In this document: positions 8,001 to 18,155 of the stretch, in pieces
Numbering within the stretch: position 1 is the stretch's first letter
Layout of the letters: each line of letters begins with the position of its first letter
Assembly: GCF_024721115.1 (NCBI RefSeq)
Contig: NZ_JAMDHK010000020.1
Coordinates: 1-64,000 of the forward strand
Reading direction: 5' to 3'
DNA from: Salipiger pentaromativorans
Lineage (GTDB): Bacteria; Pseudomonadota; Alphaproteobacteria; Rhodobacterales; Rhodobacteraceae
DNA length: 64,000 bases
Made by a program: the position numbers and the translations under genes
Notes under the pieces: generated by a model
What the model saw: only the letters and a program-made list of their open reading frames with translations
The model's database searches: none
Told to the model about the DNA's origin: nothing

Positions 8001-8923
8001 CGATCAACGATATGGCCGAAATGCCGGTGCAGCAGCCGCGCGCACCAAAGACCGAGGCCGAAGCGCGCGGGCGCTATTTCAACTCGGGCAACGCCTTCAA
8101 CATCAAGCTGCCGCCAGTGCCGCCGCGTATCCTGCGCGACGAGCCGGCAAAGGCGATGGCCAAGAATGCGACCGGCTGGGTGCTCTGCGATCTCTCGCAA
8201 GAGCTCGGCTGCCCCTTCCCCGCCACCACGCCGCTGATGCTGGCGCGCTATGCGACGGTGCTCGCGGGCGACAGTCTCGACACCACGCTGACCTGCACCG
8301 CCTCGATCTGGTACGTGATCGAGGGCAGCGCGACCGCCTATGTCGGCGAGGAAACGGCGGCGCTCGGCAAGGGCGATGTCTTCCTGCTGCCGGGCGGTGT
8401 CGAAAGCCGCATCGAGGCGTCGGAGACGGCGGTGTTCTGGGCGGTGGGCAACGATCCGCAGCTCGCCTTCGAAAAGGCCGCGCCGATCACCGGCGCAGAG
8501 GCCGCCACCGGCTTCGTGCATTTCCCCGCCACCGAAATCGAGCATCAGCTCGATCTGGTCTATCAGCGCGACGCCAACGACACGACCTCGGGCCACGCGC
8601 TGATCTTCTCGGCGGCGCAGACCGAGGCCAGCCGCAATATCGCGCCGACGCTGACCCTGTCGCTCAACACGCTCAAGCCGCACAGTTTCCAACCGCCGCA
8701 CAAGCACAACTCGGCGGCGCTCACCCTCGCTGTGGCGGGCGATCCGGCCTATTCGATGGTCGACGAGCAGAAATGCGACTGGAGCCCCTGGGCCACGCTG
8801 CTGACCCCGCCGGCGGCCAAGCACAGCCACCATAATGACGGCGACAGCCGCGCCGAATTCCTGATCGTCCAGGATGGCGGCTTTTATTACCACGCCCGCA
8901 CGATGGGGTTCGAGTTCTACTGA
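7997..8923 (+). CDS. Bicupin-domain protein
   Basis: A 308-residue protein with two cupin halves: one around residues 80-145 (SIWYVIEGSATAYVG, GDVFLLPGG) and a second around 215-290 (LKPHSFQPPHKHNSAALTL, PPAAKHSHHNDGD). The second half carries the HxH-rich metal site; the first appears His-poor. The double-cupin plan resembles gentisate-dioxygenase-like and quercetinase-like proteins, which bind Fe or Mn, but the specific reaction cannot be assigned. The ATG overlaps the amidohydrolase stop, tying it to the operon. The ABC ATPase gene begins soon after. Confidence 0.8.
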   Translation: MTINDMAEMPVQQPRAPKTEAEARGRYFNSGNAFNIKLPPVPPRILRDEPAKAMAKNATGWVLCDLSQELGCPFPATTPLMLARYATVLAGDSLDTTLTCTASIWYVIEGSATAYVGEETAALGKGDVFLLPGGVESRIEASETAVFWAVGNDPQLAFEKAAPITGAEAATGFVHFPATEIEHQLDLVYQRDANDTTSGHALIFSAAQTEASRNIAPTLTLSLNTLKPHSFQPPHKHNSAALTLAVAGDPAYSMVDEQKCDWSPWATLLTPPAAKHSHHNDGDSRAEFLIVQDGGFYYHARTMGFEFY

Positions 8924-9017
8924 TGCGCCAAAGCGCCGCCGCCTTCTTCCGCATGCTCGAAAGGGCCCCGACCACATGAACATGCCAATGACCCACCCTC
9001 GCACGATGGAGCCCGCC

Positions 9018-9815
<798 letters not shown>

Positions 9816-9879
9816 ACCCCGGGCCAAGCAACCGAGCCCGGCCAAACCGGGCCTCATCCCCAACAAGGAGTATACTCCC

Positions 9880-10896
9880 ATGAAAAGACGTTCTTTCCTC
9901 TCCACGCTCGGTCTCGCCGCCTCGGTCGCCATGTTTGGCGCCCCGGCGGTCCAGGCGGCCGATCTCGAAACCGTGTCGCTGCGCCTGAAATGGCTGCCGC
10001 AGGCCCAGTTCGTCGGCTTCTACATGGCCAAGGCCAAGGGCTATTACGAGGAAGAGGGCCTCGATCTGACGATCAATCCCGGCGGCCCGAACCTGCTGAC
10101 CGAAAACCTCGTGGCCACCAATGCCGATACCTTCGGCCTCTCGGGCGGCACCGACTCCGTCTTCGCGGCCATCGAGAAGGGCCTGCCGATCACATGTATC
10201 GGCATCGCGCATCAGGAAACGCCCTTCGTCTTCGTCTCCAAGGCCGACGGCCCGGTGCAGGAGATCGGCGATTTCCAGGACGCCTCGATCACCACCTGGT
10301 TCACCGGCGCGAACTATGTGCTGTTCGGCATGCTGGCGGCCAACGGTCTCGACCGGTCGACCATGAACATCCAGCCGCAACAGGTTTCGGTCACGCCCTT
10401 TGTCGACGGTCAGGTCGATGTGGTCACCGCCACCCGCTATAACGAGTTCTACACACTGATGCAGCGCGTCGGCGAAGACAATCTCAAGCGCTTCGTGCCC
10501 GAGGATTACGGCGTCTCCTTCCCGCGCGACACACTGATCGTCGGCAACGATTTCGCCGCCGCGCATCCCGATCTCGTGCAGGGCTTTGTGCGCGCCTCGG
10601 TCAAGGGCTGGCTCGATGCCTTCGCCGACAAGGAAGCGGCCATCGACCTGATCCTGAAAGAGGCGCCGACCCTCGAACGTCCGCATCAGGAATTCATGCT
10701 CGACGAGATCGAGAAGATCATGCTTGCCGGTGCCGCCGGCGAGGAGGGTCTCTTCACCATCGACATGGACGCGGTGTCGAGCGCGCATCAGATCCTGGTG
10801 GATTACGAGGTTCTGGGCGGGCCCATCGACCTCGACAGCGCCTTCGACAGCCAGTTCGTCGACGCGATCCCGTCGGCCGAGCGTCTGCCGGAATGA
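9880..10896 (+). CDS. ABC transporter substrate-binding protein, NMT1/THI5-like
   Basis: A 338-residue periplasmic binding protein. The N-terminus has a twin-arginine-like start (MKRRSFLSTLG) and a hydrophobic signal ending around APAVQAA. The mature start, LRLKWLPQAQFVGFYMAKAKG, is characteristic of NMT1/THI5-like proteins such as ThiY, which bind pyrimidine precursors, and relatives that bind other small heteroaromatic or sulfonated ligands. AAGGAG at 9865-9870 supports the ATG at 9880. The stop overlaps the next start (ATGA). An N-heterocyclic ligand would agree with the enzymes upstream, but this is inference from family. Confidence 0.9.
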   Translation: MKRRSFLSTLGLAASVAMFGAPAVQAADLETVSLRLKWLPQAQFVGFYMAKAKGYYEEEGLDLTINPGGPNLLTENLVATNADTFGLSGGTDSVFAAIEKGLPITCIGIAHQETPFVFVSKADGPVQEIGDFQDASITTWFTGANYVLFGMLAANGLDRSTMNIQPQQVSVTPFVDGQVDVVTATRYNEFYTLMQRVGEDNLKRFVPEDYGVSFPRDTLIVGNDFAAAHPDLVQGFVRASVKGWLDAFADKEAAIDLILKEAPTLERPHQEFMLDEIEKIMLAGAAGEEGLFTIDMDAVSSAHQILVDYEVLGGPIDLDSAFDSQFVDAIPSAERLPE

Positions 10897-11696
10897 CGGT
10901 TCAGGCCAATATGGCGGGCGCTTCGCCCGTGGCACGGCGCTTCGGCGCCGTGCTTCCCTTGCTGAAGGGGGTCGCGGCGCTGGCCGCCGTGCTGCTTGCG
11001 GTGGAACTCATCGTGATCCTTTTCGGCATCCGCCCCTATGTGCTGCCGCGCCCGAGCGCGGTGATCGAGGCGATCCTGCGCACCCCCGCCGCCTATCGCG
11101 ACGCGATCATCCGCACCGGGCTGGAAACGCTGATGGGCTTCGGCGCCGGCGCGCTTTTCGGGATCTGGATCGGCATCGCCTTCTCGCGGCTGCGTTTCCT
11201 GCGCGAGACCGTCTTTCCGATCTTCATCGTCTCGCAGACCATCCCGGTCATCGCCTTCGGCGCGCTGGTGGTCATGTGGTTCGGCAACACGATCCTCGCC
11301 AAAGCCGTCATCGTTTTTTATCTGACCTTCTTTCCGGTCACCGTGAACGCGCTTCTGGGCATGCGCGCGGTGGACGAAAAGCAGGTACAGCTTCTGCGCA
11401 GCTTCGGCGCCTCGGAGCGCGAGATCATGCGCAAACTGCGCTTTCCCACCGCCCTGCCCCACATCTTTGTCGCGCTGCGCATCGCCTCGGCGCTTGGCCT
11501 CGCCGGGGCCGTGGTCGGCGAATGGTTCGGCGACACCACCGGGCTCGGCGTGCTGCTGCTTCAGGGCATGTATGCCGAGAACATGGTCGCGATCTGGGCC
11601 AGCATCCTGTGCTCGGCGGTTCTGGGCGTGGCCTTCTTCAGCGCCATCGGCCTCGCCGAGAAACGCATTGTCTTCTGGGGAGGCGAAAGCACATGA
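10893..11696 (+). CDS. ABC transporter permease (first of two)
   Basis: A 267-residue inner-membrane permease of the binding-protein-dependent (BPD) type. Several hydrophobic segments are visible, plus the cytoplasmic EAA-like loop (LLRSFGASEREIMRKLRFPTALPHI) that docks on the ATPase. The ATG overlaps the binding-protein stop. Because a second, different permease follows with an ATGA overlap, the channel is probably a heterodimer rather than the homodimer usual in taurine/nitrate importers with one permease gene. Confidence 0.92.
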   Translation: MTVQANMAGASPVARRFGAVLPLLKGVAALAAVLLAVELIVILFGIRPYVLPRPSAVIEAILRTPAAYRDAIIRTGLETLMGFGAGALFGIWIGIAFSRLRFLRETVFPIFIVSQTIPVIAFGALVVMWFGNTILAKAVIVFYLTFFPVTVNALLGMRAVDEKQVQLLRSFGASEREIMRKLRFPTALPHIFVALRIASALGLAGAVVGEWFGDTTGLGVLLLQGMYAENMVAIWASILCSAVLGVAFFSAIGLAEKRIVFWGGEST

Positions 11697-12454
11697 GCGA
11701 CGATCCCATGGCCCCCTCGCAGCAGGCGCTGGCGCGCGGCATCTTTGGCGGGCTGGCCCTCTTCGCGATCTGGGAACTGGTCGCCCGGTTGTTCGAGCTG
11801 CCGAGCTACATCCTGCCCGCCGTCTCCGAGATCCTCGCCCGGCTCTGGACCGCCCGCGTCGCGCTTGGCGAGGCGGCGGCCTACACGCTGGGCGAATCCG
11901 TTGCCGGCTACCTGCTCGGCGGCGCGGTCGGCATCGGCCTGGCGCTGGCGATCACCCTCGTGCCGCCGCTGCGCAAGATCATCGTGCCCGCCGCCACGGC
12001 AGTGAACTCGGTGCCGGTGGTGGCGTTTTCGCCGCTGATCCTGCTGTGGTTCGGCATGGGCGTCAGCTCCAAGATCGTCATGGTCGCCGTGGCGGTGAGC
12101 TTCACCATGTTCGTCTCGGCACTCGCCGGCTTCGACCGGGTGGACGAGCGCTCGGTCAACCTGATGCGCAGCTTCGGCGCCAGCCGCGCCGCGATCCTGT
12201 GGAAACTGCGCCTGCCCACCGCGCTGCCGCTGATCCTGTCGGGCATGCGCCTGTCGACCGTGCGCAGCCTGATCGTCGCTATCGTGACCGAGATGCTCGG
12301 CGCCTATGGCGGGCTTGGCTGGGTGATCTATCAAGCGGTGATCGTCATCGACTTCGTGCAGGTCTGGGCCGCGATCTTTGTCGCCTCCATCGCCAGCCTC
12401 GGCTTCTTCGGAATCGTCGCGCTTCTGGAGCGCAAGCTGGTGTTCTGGCGCTAG
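11693..12454 (+). CDS. ABC transporter permease (second of two)
   Basis: A 253-residue BPD permease, last gene of the operon that starts at 3916. It has the hydrophobic segments and the EAA-like loop (LMRSFGASRAAILWKLRLPTALPLI), closely parallel to the preceding permease, so the two probably arose by duplication. ATG 11693 overlaps the preceding stop. No strong terminator follows; the next gene begins 381 bases on. Confidence 0.92.
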   Translation: MSDDPMAPSQQALARGIFGGLALFAIWELVARLFELPSYILPAVSEILARLWTARVALGEAAAYTLGESVAGYLLGGAVGIGLALAITLVPPLRKIIVPAATAVNSVPVVAFSPLILLWFGMGVSSKIVMVAVAVSFTMFVSALAGFDRVDERSVNLMRSFGASRAAILWKLRLPTALPLILSGMRLSTVRSLIVAIVTEMLGAYGGLGWVIYQAVIVIDFVQVWAAIFVASIASLGFFGIVALLERKLVFWR

Positions 12455-12835
12455 GGTGCGGACTGAGGGGCCCGGTGGGGCACCTTCCGGATGGGTCTGG
12501 GCGGCGCGCTGTCGCGTCGTGAGGCGTGAGTTGACGCCCGGCCCATCACACATCGGAACTGCGCGGGATCGCGGGCTTTGCGGAGCCGTAGCGCTCATCT
12601 CCAGCGCAATGTATGAAGTTTGACAATAGAGAATAGATTCGCATAACTTGACGATCGCCTGCCTGCGCAGGGCTTTTCAGGGAAGCGGGATTGTAGATGG
12701 CGGTGAGAACAGCATGCTGCGGGTCGAGTGCTCCGCCACAGTCGGCCCCTCCCGCGCTTGTTTGCGCGGCTGGCGGGGATCGCGGGCCATCGGGCAGGAA
12801 TGCGCCGCGGCGTCTCTCCGGAAAGGCGGGCTGAG
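12455..12835. other. Gap with a candidate promoter before the TauE gene
   Basis: This 381-base gap has no credible gene. In an AT-rich patch, TTGACA at 12620-12625 is followed 16 bases later by CATAAC at 12642-12647, a reasonable sigma-70-like promoter facing the TauE gene, although the 5' leader would then be almost 190 bases long. The remainder is GC-rich and featureless. Confidence 0.35.
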
Positions 12836-13585
12836 ATGGATATGCAGTTCTGGCTCACCGCCATTGTCGCGGTCGCTTTTTCGGGCCTCGCCAAAGGCGG
12901 GTTCGCCGGGGTCGGCATGCTGGCCACGCCGCTGCTGTCGCTGGTCGTGCCGCCGCTTCAGGCGGCCTCCATCGTGCTGCCGATCCTGGTCGCGCAGGAT
13001 CTCGTGGCATGCGTGATCTACCGCAAACAGGTGGACTGGACGATCCTGCGCCCGATGCTGCCCGGCGCCGTCGCGGGCATCGCGGTCGGCTATCTCTTTG
13101 CCGCGCGCGTGCCGGAAGGCATCCTTACGATCACCCTGGGAATTATCTCGGCGCTGTTCGCGCTGCGCGGGCTGATCCGCATGTGGCGCAAGCACGACGG
13201 GCGGATGGCGCCGCATGCCGGGCTGGCCGCGCTGGCGGGCGCCGGGGCCGGGGTCACCAGCATGATTTCTCATGCCGGGGCGCCGCCCTTCCAGATGTAT
13301 GTGCTGCCGCTGCGCCTGCCGCGCGACACGTTTGTCGGCTGCACGGTCTATTTCTTCTGCATCGTGAACCTGGTGAAGCTGCCGCCCTTCCTTCTGCTCG
13401 GGCAATACGACACGCAGGTGGTTCACATCGTGATGATCCTGCTGCCCTGGGCTTTTGTCGCCTCGCTCTGCGGCGTCTGGCTGGTGCGCCGCACCGATCC
13501 CGTCCGCTTCGAGCGGATCATCCTGATCCTGCTGGGGCTGGTCGGCCTGATGCTCATCCGCAACGGGGTGGCGGGGCTCGCCTGA
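12836..13585 (+). CDS. TauE/SafE-family anion permease (TSUP)
   Basis: A 249-residue integral membrane protein. Two homologous halves are suggested by an N-terminal block (GLAKGGFAGVGMLATPLLSL, about residues 15-34) and a second glycine-rich block later (GAGAGVTSMISHAGAPPFQMY); both are hallmarks of the sulfite/sulfonate exporter family. About seven to eight hydrophobic segments fit in its length. It likely moves sulfite, sulfonate or another organic anion out of the cell. It stands alone after the ABC operon, with AAAGGCGGG upstream. A sulfite-export role would fit desulfonation by the upstream luciferase-type monooxygenase, but that is a guess. Confidence 0.85.
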   Translation: MDMQFWLTAIVAVAFSGLAKGGFAGVGMLATPLLSLVVPPLQAASIVLPILVAQDLVACVIYRKQVDWTILRPMLPGAVAGIAVGYLFAARVPEGILTITLGIISALFALRGLIRMWRKHDGRMAPHAGLAALAGAGAGVTSMISHAGAPPFQMYVLPLRLPRDTFVGCTVYFFCIVNLVKLPPFLLLGQYDTQVVHIVMILLPWAFVASLCGVWLVRRTDPVRFERIILILLGLVGLMLIRNGVAGLA

Positions 13586-13597
13586 CCCGTAGCGGGG

Positions 13598-13625
13598 CCG
13601 TTGGCGCAGGAACCCGCGCCAACGG
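13598..13625. terminator. Hairpin between convergent TauE and DUF2783 genes
   Basis: A perfect 10-bp stem CCGTTGGCGC/GCGCCAACGG with an 8-base loop lies between two convergent genes. There is no long T-run on either side, so it is a transcript end or 3'-stability element of moderate strength. Confidence 0.5.
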
Positions 13626-13633
13626 AAGGGGTC

Positions 13634-13837
13634 TCAGCCCGAGACGGCCTCGGAGGAGGCAGCCTGAAGCGCGTCGCTCAGCACGGCGCGGCTGCCGATG
13701 TGGTTCGCCAGGATCAGGATCAGCCGCGCGTTGAGCGCGTCGCTCTCCTCCTTGGTCTTGCCCTCGTGGACTGCCAGAAGTTCGGCATAGAAATCGTCGG
13801 ACCGTTCGATGTTCGGGGTCAGGATCAGGTCGCTCAT
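13634..13837 (-). CDS. DUF2783 small protein
   Basis: A 67-residue soluble protein beginning MSDLILTPNIERSDDFYAEL, which matches my recollection of DUF2783 proteins. These are usually encoded next to FAD-dependent aromatic hydroxylases and may be a small accessory subunit; no activity has been established that I know of. The ATG overlaps the stop of the hydroxylase (13834-13837), so its synthesis is coupled to it. Confidence 0.8.
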   Translation of the reverse strand: MSDLILTPNIERSDDFYAELLAVHEGKTKEESDALNARLILILANHIGSRAVLSDALQAASSEAVSG

Positions 13838-15468
13838 GCTGCGGTCTCCTTGCCGGTGGCGCGGCGCAGCGCGGCGCGCATCTGGTCTTCGTCATACTGC
13901 GCGAAACGCGCGGCCACATGCTGGTCGGGGCGGATCAGATAGACCGCCGAGGATGCCTCGCCGAGATAGCGCTGTGCCAGCGGCCCGTCAGCCGCATCCT
14001 TGACCGACAGCTCCAGACGTTTGGCCGTGACGCCGTCTTCCGTCAGGCTTTCGGGCGCCTCGGCATCCAGCGTCAGGATGGTGAACCCGTCGCCCAGCTC
14101 GGAGAGCAGGAAGCCCTCGCCCAGCGGCGCGTCGGGGCAGCTTGCGCCGGGCCGCGTGCGCGCCGGGCCGCCGTCGAGCGCGTCGGGCGTGTTGAGCCCG
14201 GAGCCGTCATAGACGCAGGGCACCGACAGCCGCCCGGAATTCACCATCGGCCGGGCGAAGTCATACGCGCCGCTCAGCGCCAGAACCGCGTCGCGGAACA
14301 GGCGGCTGGTCTCGGATTTCGGCGTGATGAAATCGGTGGAGCGGGTCGAGTTCAGGATGTTCTCGTCGGCGCCGTGCACGCGCTCGCTGTCATAGCTGTC
14401 GAGCAGCGACTCCGGCGCCTTGCCCGACACCACGAGCCCCAGCTTCCAGCCGAGATTGTCCACGTCCTGCATGCCGGAATTCGCGCCGCGCGCGCCGAAG
14501 GGCGAGACCTGATGCGCGGAATCGCCGGCAAAGAACACCCTTCCATGGCGGAAATGCTCCATCCGCTTGCACTGGAACGTGTAGATCGAGGACCAGACCA
14601 GCTCGTAGTCCACATCGCCCAGCATTGCGTCGAGCCTGCGGCGGATGTTCTCCTCCTTCAGTTCTTCCTTGCGGTCCACGTCCCAGCCGATCTGGAAATC
14701 CACCCGCCACACATTGTCGGGCTGCTTGTGCAGCAGCGTCGAGGCGCCGGAGCCGTGCACCGGCTCGAACCAGAACCAGCGCTCGGTGGGGAAGCTGGTC
14801 TCGCCGGTCATCTTGATGTCGGCGATGAGAAAGCTGTCCTGAAAGATCCGCCCGGAGAAATCCAGCCCGAGCATCCCGCGCAGCGGCGAGCTGGCGCCGT
14901 CGCAGCCGATGAGCCAGTCGGCCTCCAGCGTGTAGGGACCGTCGGGGGTGGTGATCGAGAGCACGACGTGATCGTCCTTCACCTCGACCGCGTCGACGCG
15001 GTTCTTGCCCCGCAGCTGGATCGGCGCGCCCTGGGCCTGAAGCTCGCGCAGCCGGTCGATCATGAAATGTTCGAAATAGGGCTGCTGCAGGTTGATGAAG
15101 GCGGGATAGGCGTGACCCTCTTCCGGCAGCAGGTTGAATTCAAAGACCTTGTGGTCCTTGTGGAACACCTTGCCCAGATTCCACACCACGCCCTGGTCGA
15201 GCATCGGCTTGCCGCAGCCGTAGCGGTCGGCGATCTCGAGGCTGCGCTTGGCGAAACAGATCGCGCGGCTGCCCATGCCGATTCCCTCGTGGTCGTCGAG
15301 CACCAGAACCGGGATGCCCTGCCGCCCGAGATCGAGCGCGGTGGCCACGCCGATCGGGCCGCCGCCCATCACCACGACGGGGTGGCGGACGGGCGCGTCC
15401 AGATCCTGATCCGGCGATTTTTCATAGGGATAGACCTTATAGGCCAATGTGTAGCGGTCGTCGAACAT
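13834..15468 (-). CDS. FAD-dependent aromatic hydroxylase (PHBH/MhpA-like)
   Basis: A 544-residue class A flavoprotein monooxygenase. It has the dinucleotide motif GGGPIG (about 35-40), the CDGASS-type DG motif (IGCDGASSPLRG) and the second FAD motif FAGDSAHQVSPFGARG near residue 316. A C-terminal thioredoxin-like extension is consistent with the 540-residue length, as in MhpA-type enzymes. The family hydroxylates a phenolic ring ortho or para to the hydroxyl using NAD(P)H and O2. GGAGACGCGC precedes the ATG at 15468. It is divergent from a MarR gene across two palindromic operators. It could feed the homogentisate enzymes (for example from a hydroxyphenylacetate), but the substrate is not readable. 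Confidence 0.9.
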   Translation of the reverse strand: MFDDRYTLAYKVYPYEKSPDQDLDAPVRHPVVVMGGGPIGVATALDLGRQGIPVLVLDDHEGIGMGSRAICFAKRSLEIADRYGCGKPMLDQGVVWNLGKVFHKDHKVFEFNLLPEEGHAYPAFINLQQPYFEHFMIDRLRELQAQGAPIQLRGKNRVDAVEVKDDHVVLSITTPDGPYTLEADWLIGCDGASSPLRGMLGLDFSGRIFQDSFLIADIKMTGETSFPTERWFWFEPVHGSGASTLLHKQPDNVWRVDFQIGWDVDRKEELKEENIRRRLDAMLGDVDYELVWSSIYTFQCKRMEHFRHGRVFFAGDSAHQVSPFGARGANSGMQDVDNLGWKLGLVVSGKAPESLLDSYDSERVHGADENILNSTRSTDFITPKSETSRLFRDAVLALSGAYDFARPMVNSGRLSVPCVYDGSGLNTPDALDGGPARTRPGASCPDAPLGEGFLLSELGDGFTILTLDAEAPESLTEDGVTAKRLELSVKDAADGPLAQRYLGEASSAVYLIRPDQHVAARFAQYDEDQMRAALRRATGKETAA

Positions 15469-15562
15469 GCGCGTCTCCTCCCTTTGCTGTCTGTCCAAAC
15501 CGCCATCCCTCTGGCGGCCTACACCCGGCCTTCCGGACCCTGGCGTTGACGGCGAATAATCG

Positions 15563-15603
15563 TTGCATATGCAATGAAGTCAAGAAATTTGTTGCATATG
15601 AAA
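15563..15603. promoter_or_regulatory. Pair of MarR-type operator sites
   Basis: TTGCATATGCAA (15563-15574) is a perfect 12-base palindrome. A near copy, TTGCATATGAAA (15592-15603), starts 29 bases later, close to three helical turns, so two dimers would bind one DNA face. They sit in the promoter shared by the divergent flavin hydroxylase and MarR genes, the classic position for autorepression with release by an aromatic ligand. Similar TTGCA..TGCAA cores occur at 27434 and 38931. Confidence 0.65.
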
Positions 15604-15657
15604 TGAAAGCTGCGTCACATGACCTGAGGACAGGAGCAGGAACGGGGCCGGAAAACA

Positions 15658-16101
15658 GTGCGTTACGAATTGCCGGAGTTCGATCTGGACGCTTATGTCC
15701 CCTACCGTCTGGCGGTGGCGGCGACCCAGCTTTCCAAGGGTCTGGCCGAGCAGTACCGCCAGCGTTTCGGCATCTCGATCACCGAATGGCGGGTGCTGGT
15801 GAACGTCGGCTATTCCGACAAGACCTCGGTGCGCGACATCGAACACCGGGTCAGCCTCGACAAGTCCAAGGTCAGCCGCGCCGCAACGCGGCTGGAGGCG
15901 GCGGGTTATGTGATCAAGAGCGTGGACGAAACCGACCGGCGCCTGATCCGGCTGGAACTGACCGATGCGGGCGCCGCGCTGCTCTCCGAGATCGTGCCCT
16001 TTGCGCAGGAGTACCAGCGGCGGCTCGAAGCCGCGCTGGGGGCACGGTTCGACGCCTTTCAGGACACGCTGGCCGAGCTGATGGAGATTCGCGCGCTTTA
16101 A
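15658..16101 (+). CDS. MarR-family transcriptional regulator
   Basis: A 147-residue winged-helix dimer regulator. The central part contains ITEWRVLVNVGYSDKTSVRDIEHR and the recognition helix LDKSKVSRAATRLEAAGY, then the wing DETDRRLIRLELTDAG. The start is GTG at 15658, preceded by a GAGGACAGGAGCAGGAA purine stretch; no better ATG exists. It is divergent from the hydroxylase gene and followed by the TRAP genes at 16276, so it probably controls one or both. The duplicated palindrome in front of it is its likely binding site. Confidence 0.9.
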   Translation: MRYELPEFDLDAYVPYRLAVAATQLSKGLAEQYRQRFGISITEWRVLVNVGYSDKTSVRDIEHRVSLDKSKVSRAATRLEAAGYVIKSVDETDRRLIRLELTDAGAALLSEIVPFAQEYQRRLEAALGARFDAFQDTLAELMEIRAL

Positions 16102-16275
16102 GCCCGCGGCGGCCCGCCTCCCCTTCCCCACACCGCTTTTCGGCATTTTGTCATTGGTCATGACGACAGAGCCGGCCGCAGGGATCGCGCATGCTGAGCC
16201 CGACGCGAGGGGCGTCTGCGGGGGACCGGCCCGCTTTCGCCGTCACGGTCCGAACCGGAAAATGGAGGGGAACCC

Positions 16276-16797
16276 ATGACACGGCTTGTCGCCACACTCA
16301 GCCGCGCGGCCATCGCGCTGGCCGGTGTCGGCATCGTCTGCATGCTGGTGCTTGTCACCGCCGATGTGATCCTGCGCGCCACGGTCAATATCGCCATTCC
16401 GGGGATCGACGCCATCGTCGCATCCTATCTGATGGTGTCGACCATCTTCCTGCCGCTGGCGATGCTGCAACTGCTGGACGAGAACATCGCCGTCGATGCG
16501 CTGCGCAACAAGATGCCGGATCCGGTGAAGGACCTCTTCGACATCGTCGGGCATGTGCTGGCGGCGGTCTTCTACGCCCTTCTGGGCTGGCTCTATTTCA
16601 AGGTGGCGGTCGAGGCGGTCGAGATCCGCGAATATGTCGCGGGCACCTGGGACGTGCCGATCTGGCCCGCGCGCATCTTCATGCCGCTGGGCCTGGCGCT
16701 GGCGGCGCTGGCGGCGGCGGTAAAACTCTACCAGTCCATTCACGCGCTTTTCTTCGGCGAAAAGCCCGCCCCCCACCATTCGGCAGGATCTTTCTGA
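16276..16797 (+). CDS. TRAP transporter small permease (DctQ-like)
   Basis: A 173-residue inner-membrane protein with four hydrophobic segments (about 12-34, 50-68, 90-112 and 135-155), the size and topology of the TRAP Q subunit. The central segment ends in QLLDENIAVD, a pattern typical of the family. GGAGGGGAACCC precedes the ATG. With the large permease (16799) and binding protein (18156) it forms a sodium-driven importer for a carboxylated or otherwise acidic solute. Confidence 0.88.
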   Translation: MTRLVATLSRAAIALAGVGIVCMLVLVTADVILRATVNIAIPGIDAIVASYLMVSTIFLPLAMLQLLDENIAVDALRNKMPDPVKDLFDIVGHVLAAVFYALLGWLYFKVAVEAVEIREYVAGTWDVPIWPARIFMPLGLALAALAAAVKLYQSIHALFFGEKPAPHHSAGSF

Positions 16798-16798
16798 G

Positions 16799-18109
16799 AT
16801 GAACGAACGCGAACTCATCGGCGCGGCCAGTATCGGTGTCGTGCTGTTTCTCGTCGCCCTTGGCGTGCCCGTCGGCATCGGCATGGGCATCGTCGCCTTC
16901 GGCGGCATCTGGCTGGCGATCAGCCTCAAGGCCGGGCTGGGAATCCTCTCGGCGGTGCCCTTCGAGATGGTGGGCGACTGGAATCTCTCGGCGATCCCGA
17001 TGTTCCTGCTGATGGGCTATGTCGCGGCCTCGTCCGAGCTGACCAAGAACCTGTTCAAATCCGCCCGCATCACGCTTGGCTGGCTGCCCGGCGGGCTGGC
17101 CTCGGCCACGGTGATCTCGGCGGCGCTCTTCGCCTCTGCCAGCGGGTCGAGCGTGGCCACCGCCGCCGCCTTCTCGCGCACCGCCGTGCCCGAGATGCTC
17201 AAGGCGCGCTACGATGCCGGGCTCGCCACCGGCTCGGTCGCCGCCGCCGGCACGCTGGGCGCGCTCATCCCGCCCTCGGTGCTGATGATCGTCTTCGGCA
17301 TCACCATGTCGGAATCGATCAACAGCCTGTTCCTGGCGGGGCTGATCCCCGGCATCCTCTCGGCCATCGTCTTCCTGATCTACATCACCCTGCGCGTCAC
17401 GCTGAACCCGTCGCTGGCGCCGCGCGTCACCGAAGAGATCTCGGCAGAGGAAAAGCGCGAGGCGTTCAAGGATGTCTGGCCGCTGCCCGTCATCATCCTT
17501 TGTGTGATCGGGGGCATCTTCGCCGGGCTTTTCACGCCCACCGAGGCCGGGGCCATCGGCGCGGCGCTGACCATCGGGCTTGCGATCCTGCGCCGCTCCT
17601 TCACCATGGCGGGGTTTGCCGACGCGCTGAAGCGCACGGCGAACGGCACCGCCTCGATCTTCATCATCGTGGTGGGCGCGGCGCTGTTCCAGCGACTGCT
17701 GGGGCTGACGGGGCTCGCGAATTTCTTCTCCGAGCTCGTCGCCACGCATATCCACACGCAACTTGGCGTGATCCTCGCCATCGCCGCGCTGTACCTGGTG
17801 ATGGGCTGCTTTCTGGAACCCGTCTCGATCATGCTGCTGACCCTGCCGGTGCTGACCCCCGTGCTCCAGCATTTCGATGTCAATCTGGTGTGGTTCGCGG
17901 TCATCACCGTGAAGCTGCTCGAAATGGGCATGGTCACACCGCCGATGGGGCTGAACATCTTCGTGGTGAAAAGCGCCATGGGAGACAAGGTGCCCGTCGG
18001 CCAGATCTTTCGCGGCACGTTCGGCTTCCTTCTGTCCGATTTCGTGACGCTGGCGCTGATCATCGCCTTCCCCATCCTGTCGCTCTGGCTACCCAGCCTC
18101 GCGCAGTGA
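16799..18109 (+). CDS. TRAP transporter large permease (DctM-like)
   Basis: A 436-residue transport subunit with 11-12 predicted hydrophobic segments. Family signatures are visible: the AIPMFLLMGYVAASSELTK loop, AGTLGALIPPSVLMIVFGI in the first half, and MGMVTPPMGLNIFVVKS in the second half. It starts 1 base after the small-subunit stop. It forms the Na+-coupled transport channel with the Q subunit. Confidence 0.93.
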   Translation: MNERELIGAASIGVVLFLVALGVPVGIGMGIVAFGGIWLAISLKAGLGILSAVPFEMVGDWNLSAIPMFLLMGYVAASSELTKNLFKSARITLGWLPGGLASATVISAALFASASGSSVATAAAFSRTAVPEMLKARYDAGLATGSVAAAGTLGALIPPSVLMIVFGITMSESINSLFLAGLIPGILSAIVFLIYITLRVTLNPSLAPRVTEEISAEEKREAFKDVWPLPVIILCVIGGIFAGLFTPTEAGAIGAALTIGLAILRRSFTMAGFADALKRTANGTASIFIIVVGAALFQRLLGLTGLANFFSELVATHIHTQLGVILAIAALYLVMGCFLEPVSIMLLTLPVLTPVLQHFDVNLVWFAVITVKLLEMGMVTPPMGLNIFVVKSAMGDKVPVGQIFRGTFGFLLSDFVTLALIIAFPILSLWLPSLAQ

Positions 18110-18155
18110 TCCCGATACATCCCAACGACCTCATCATTCATCACCGGAGGAGCAC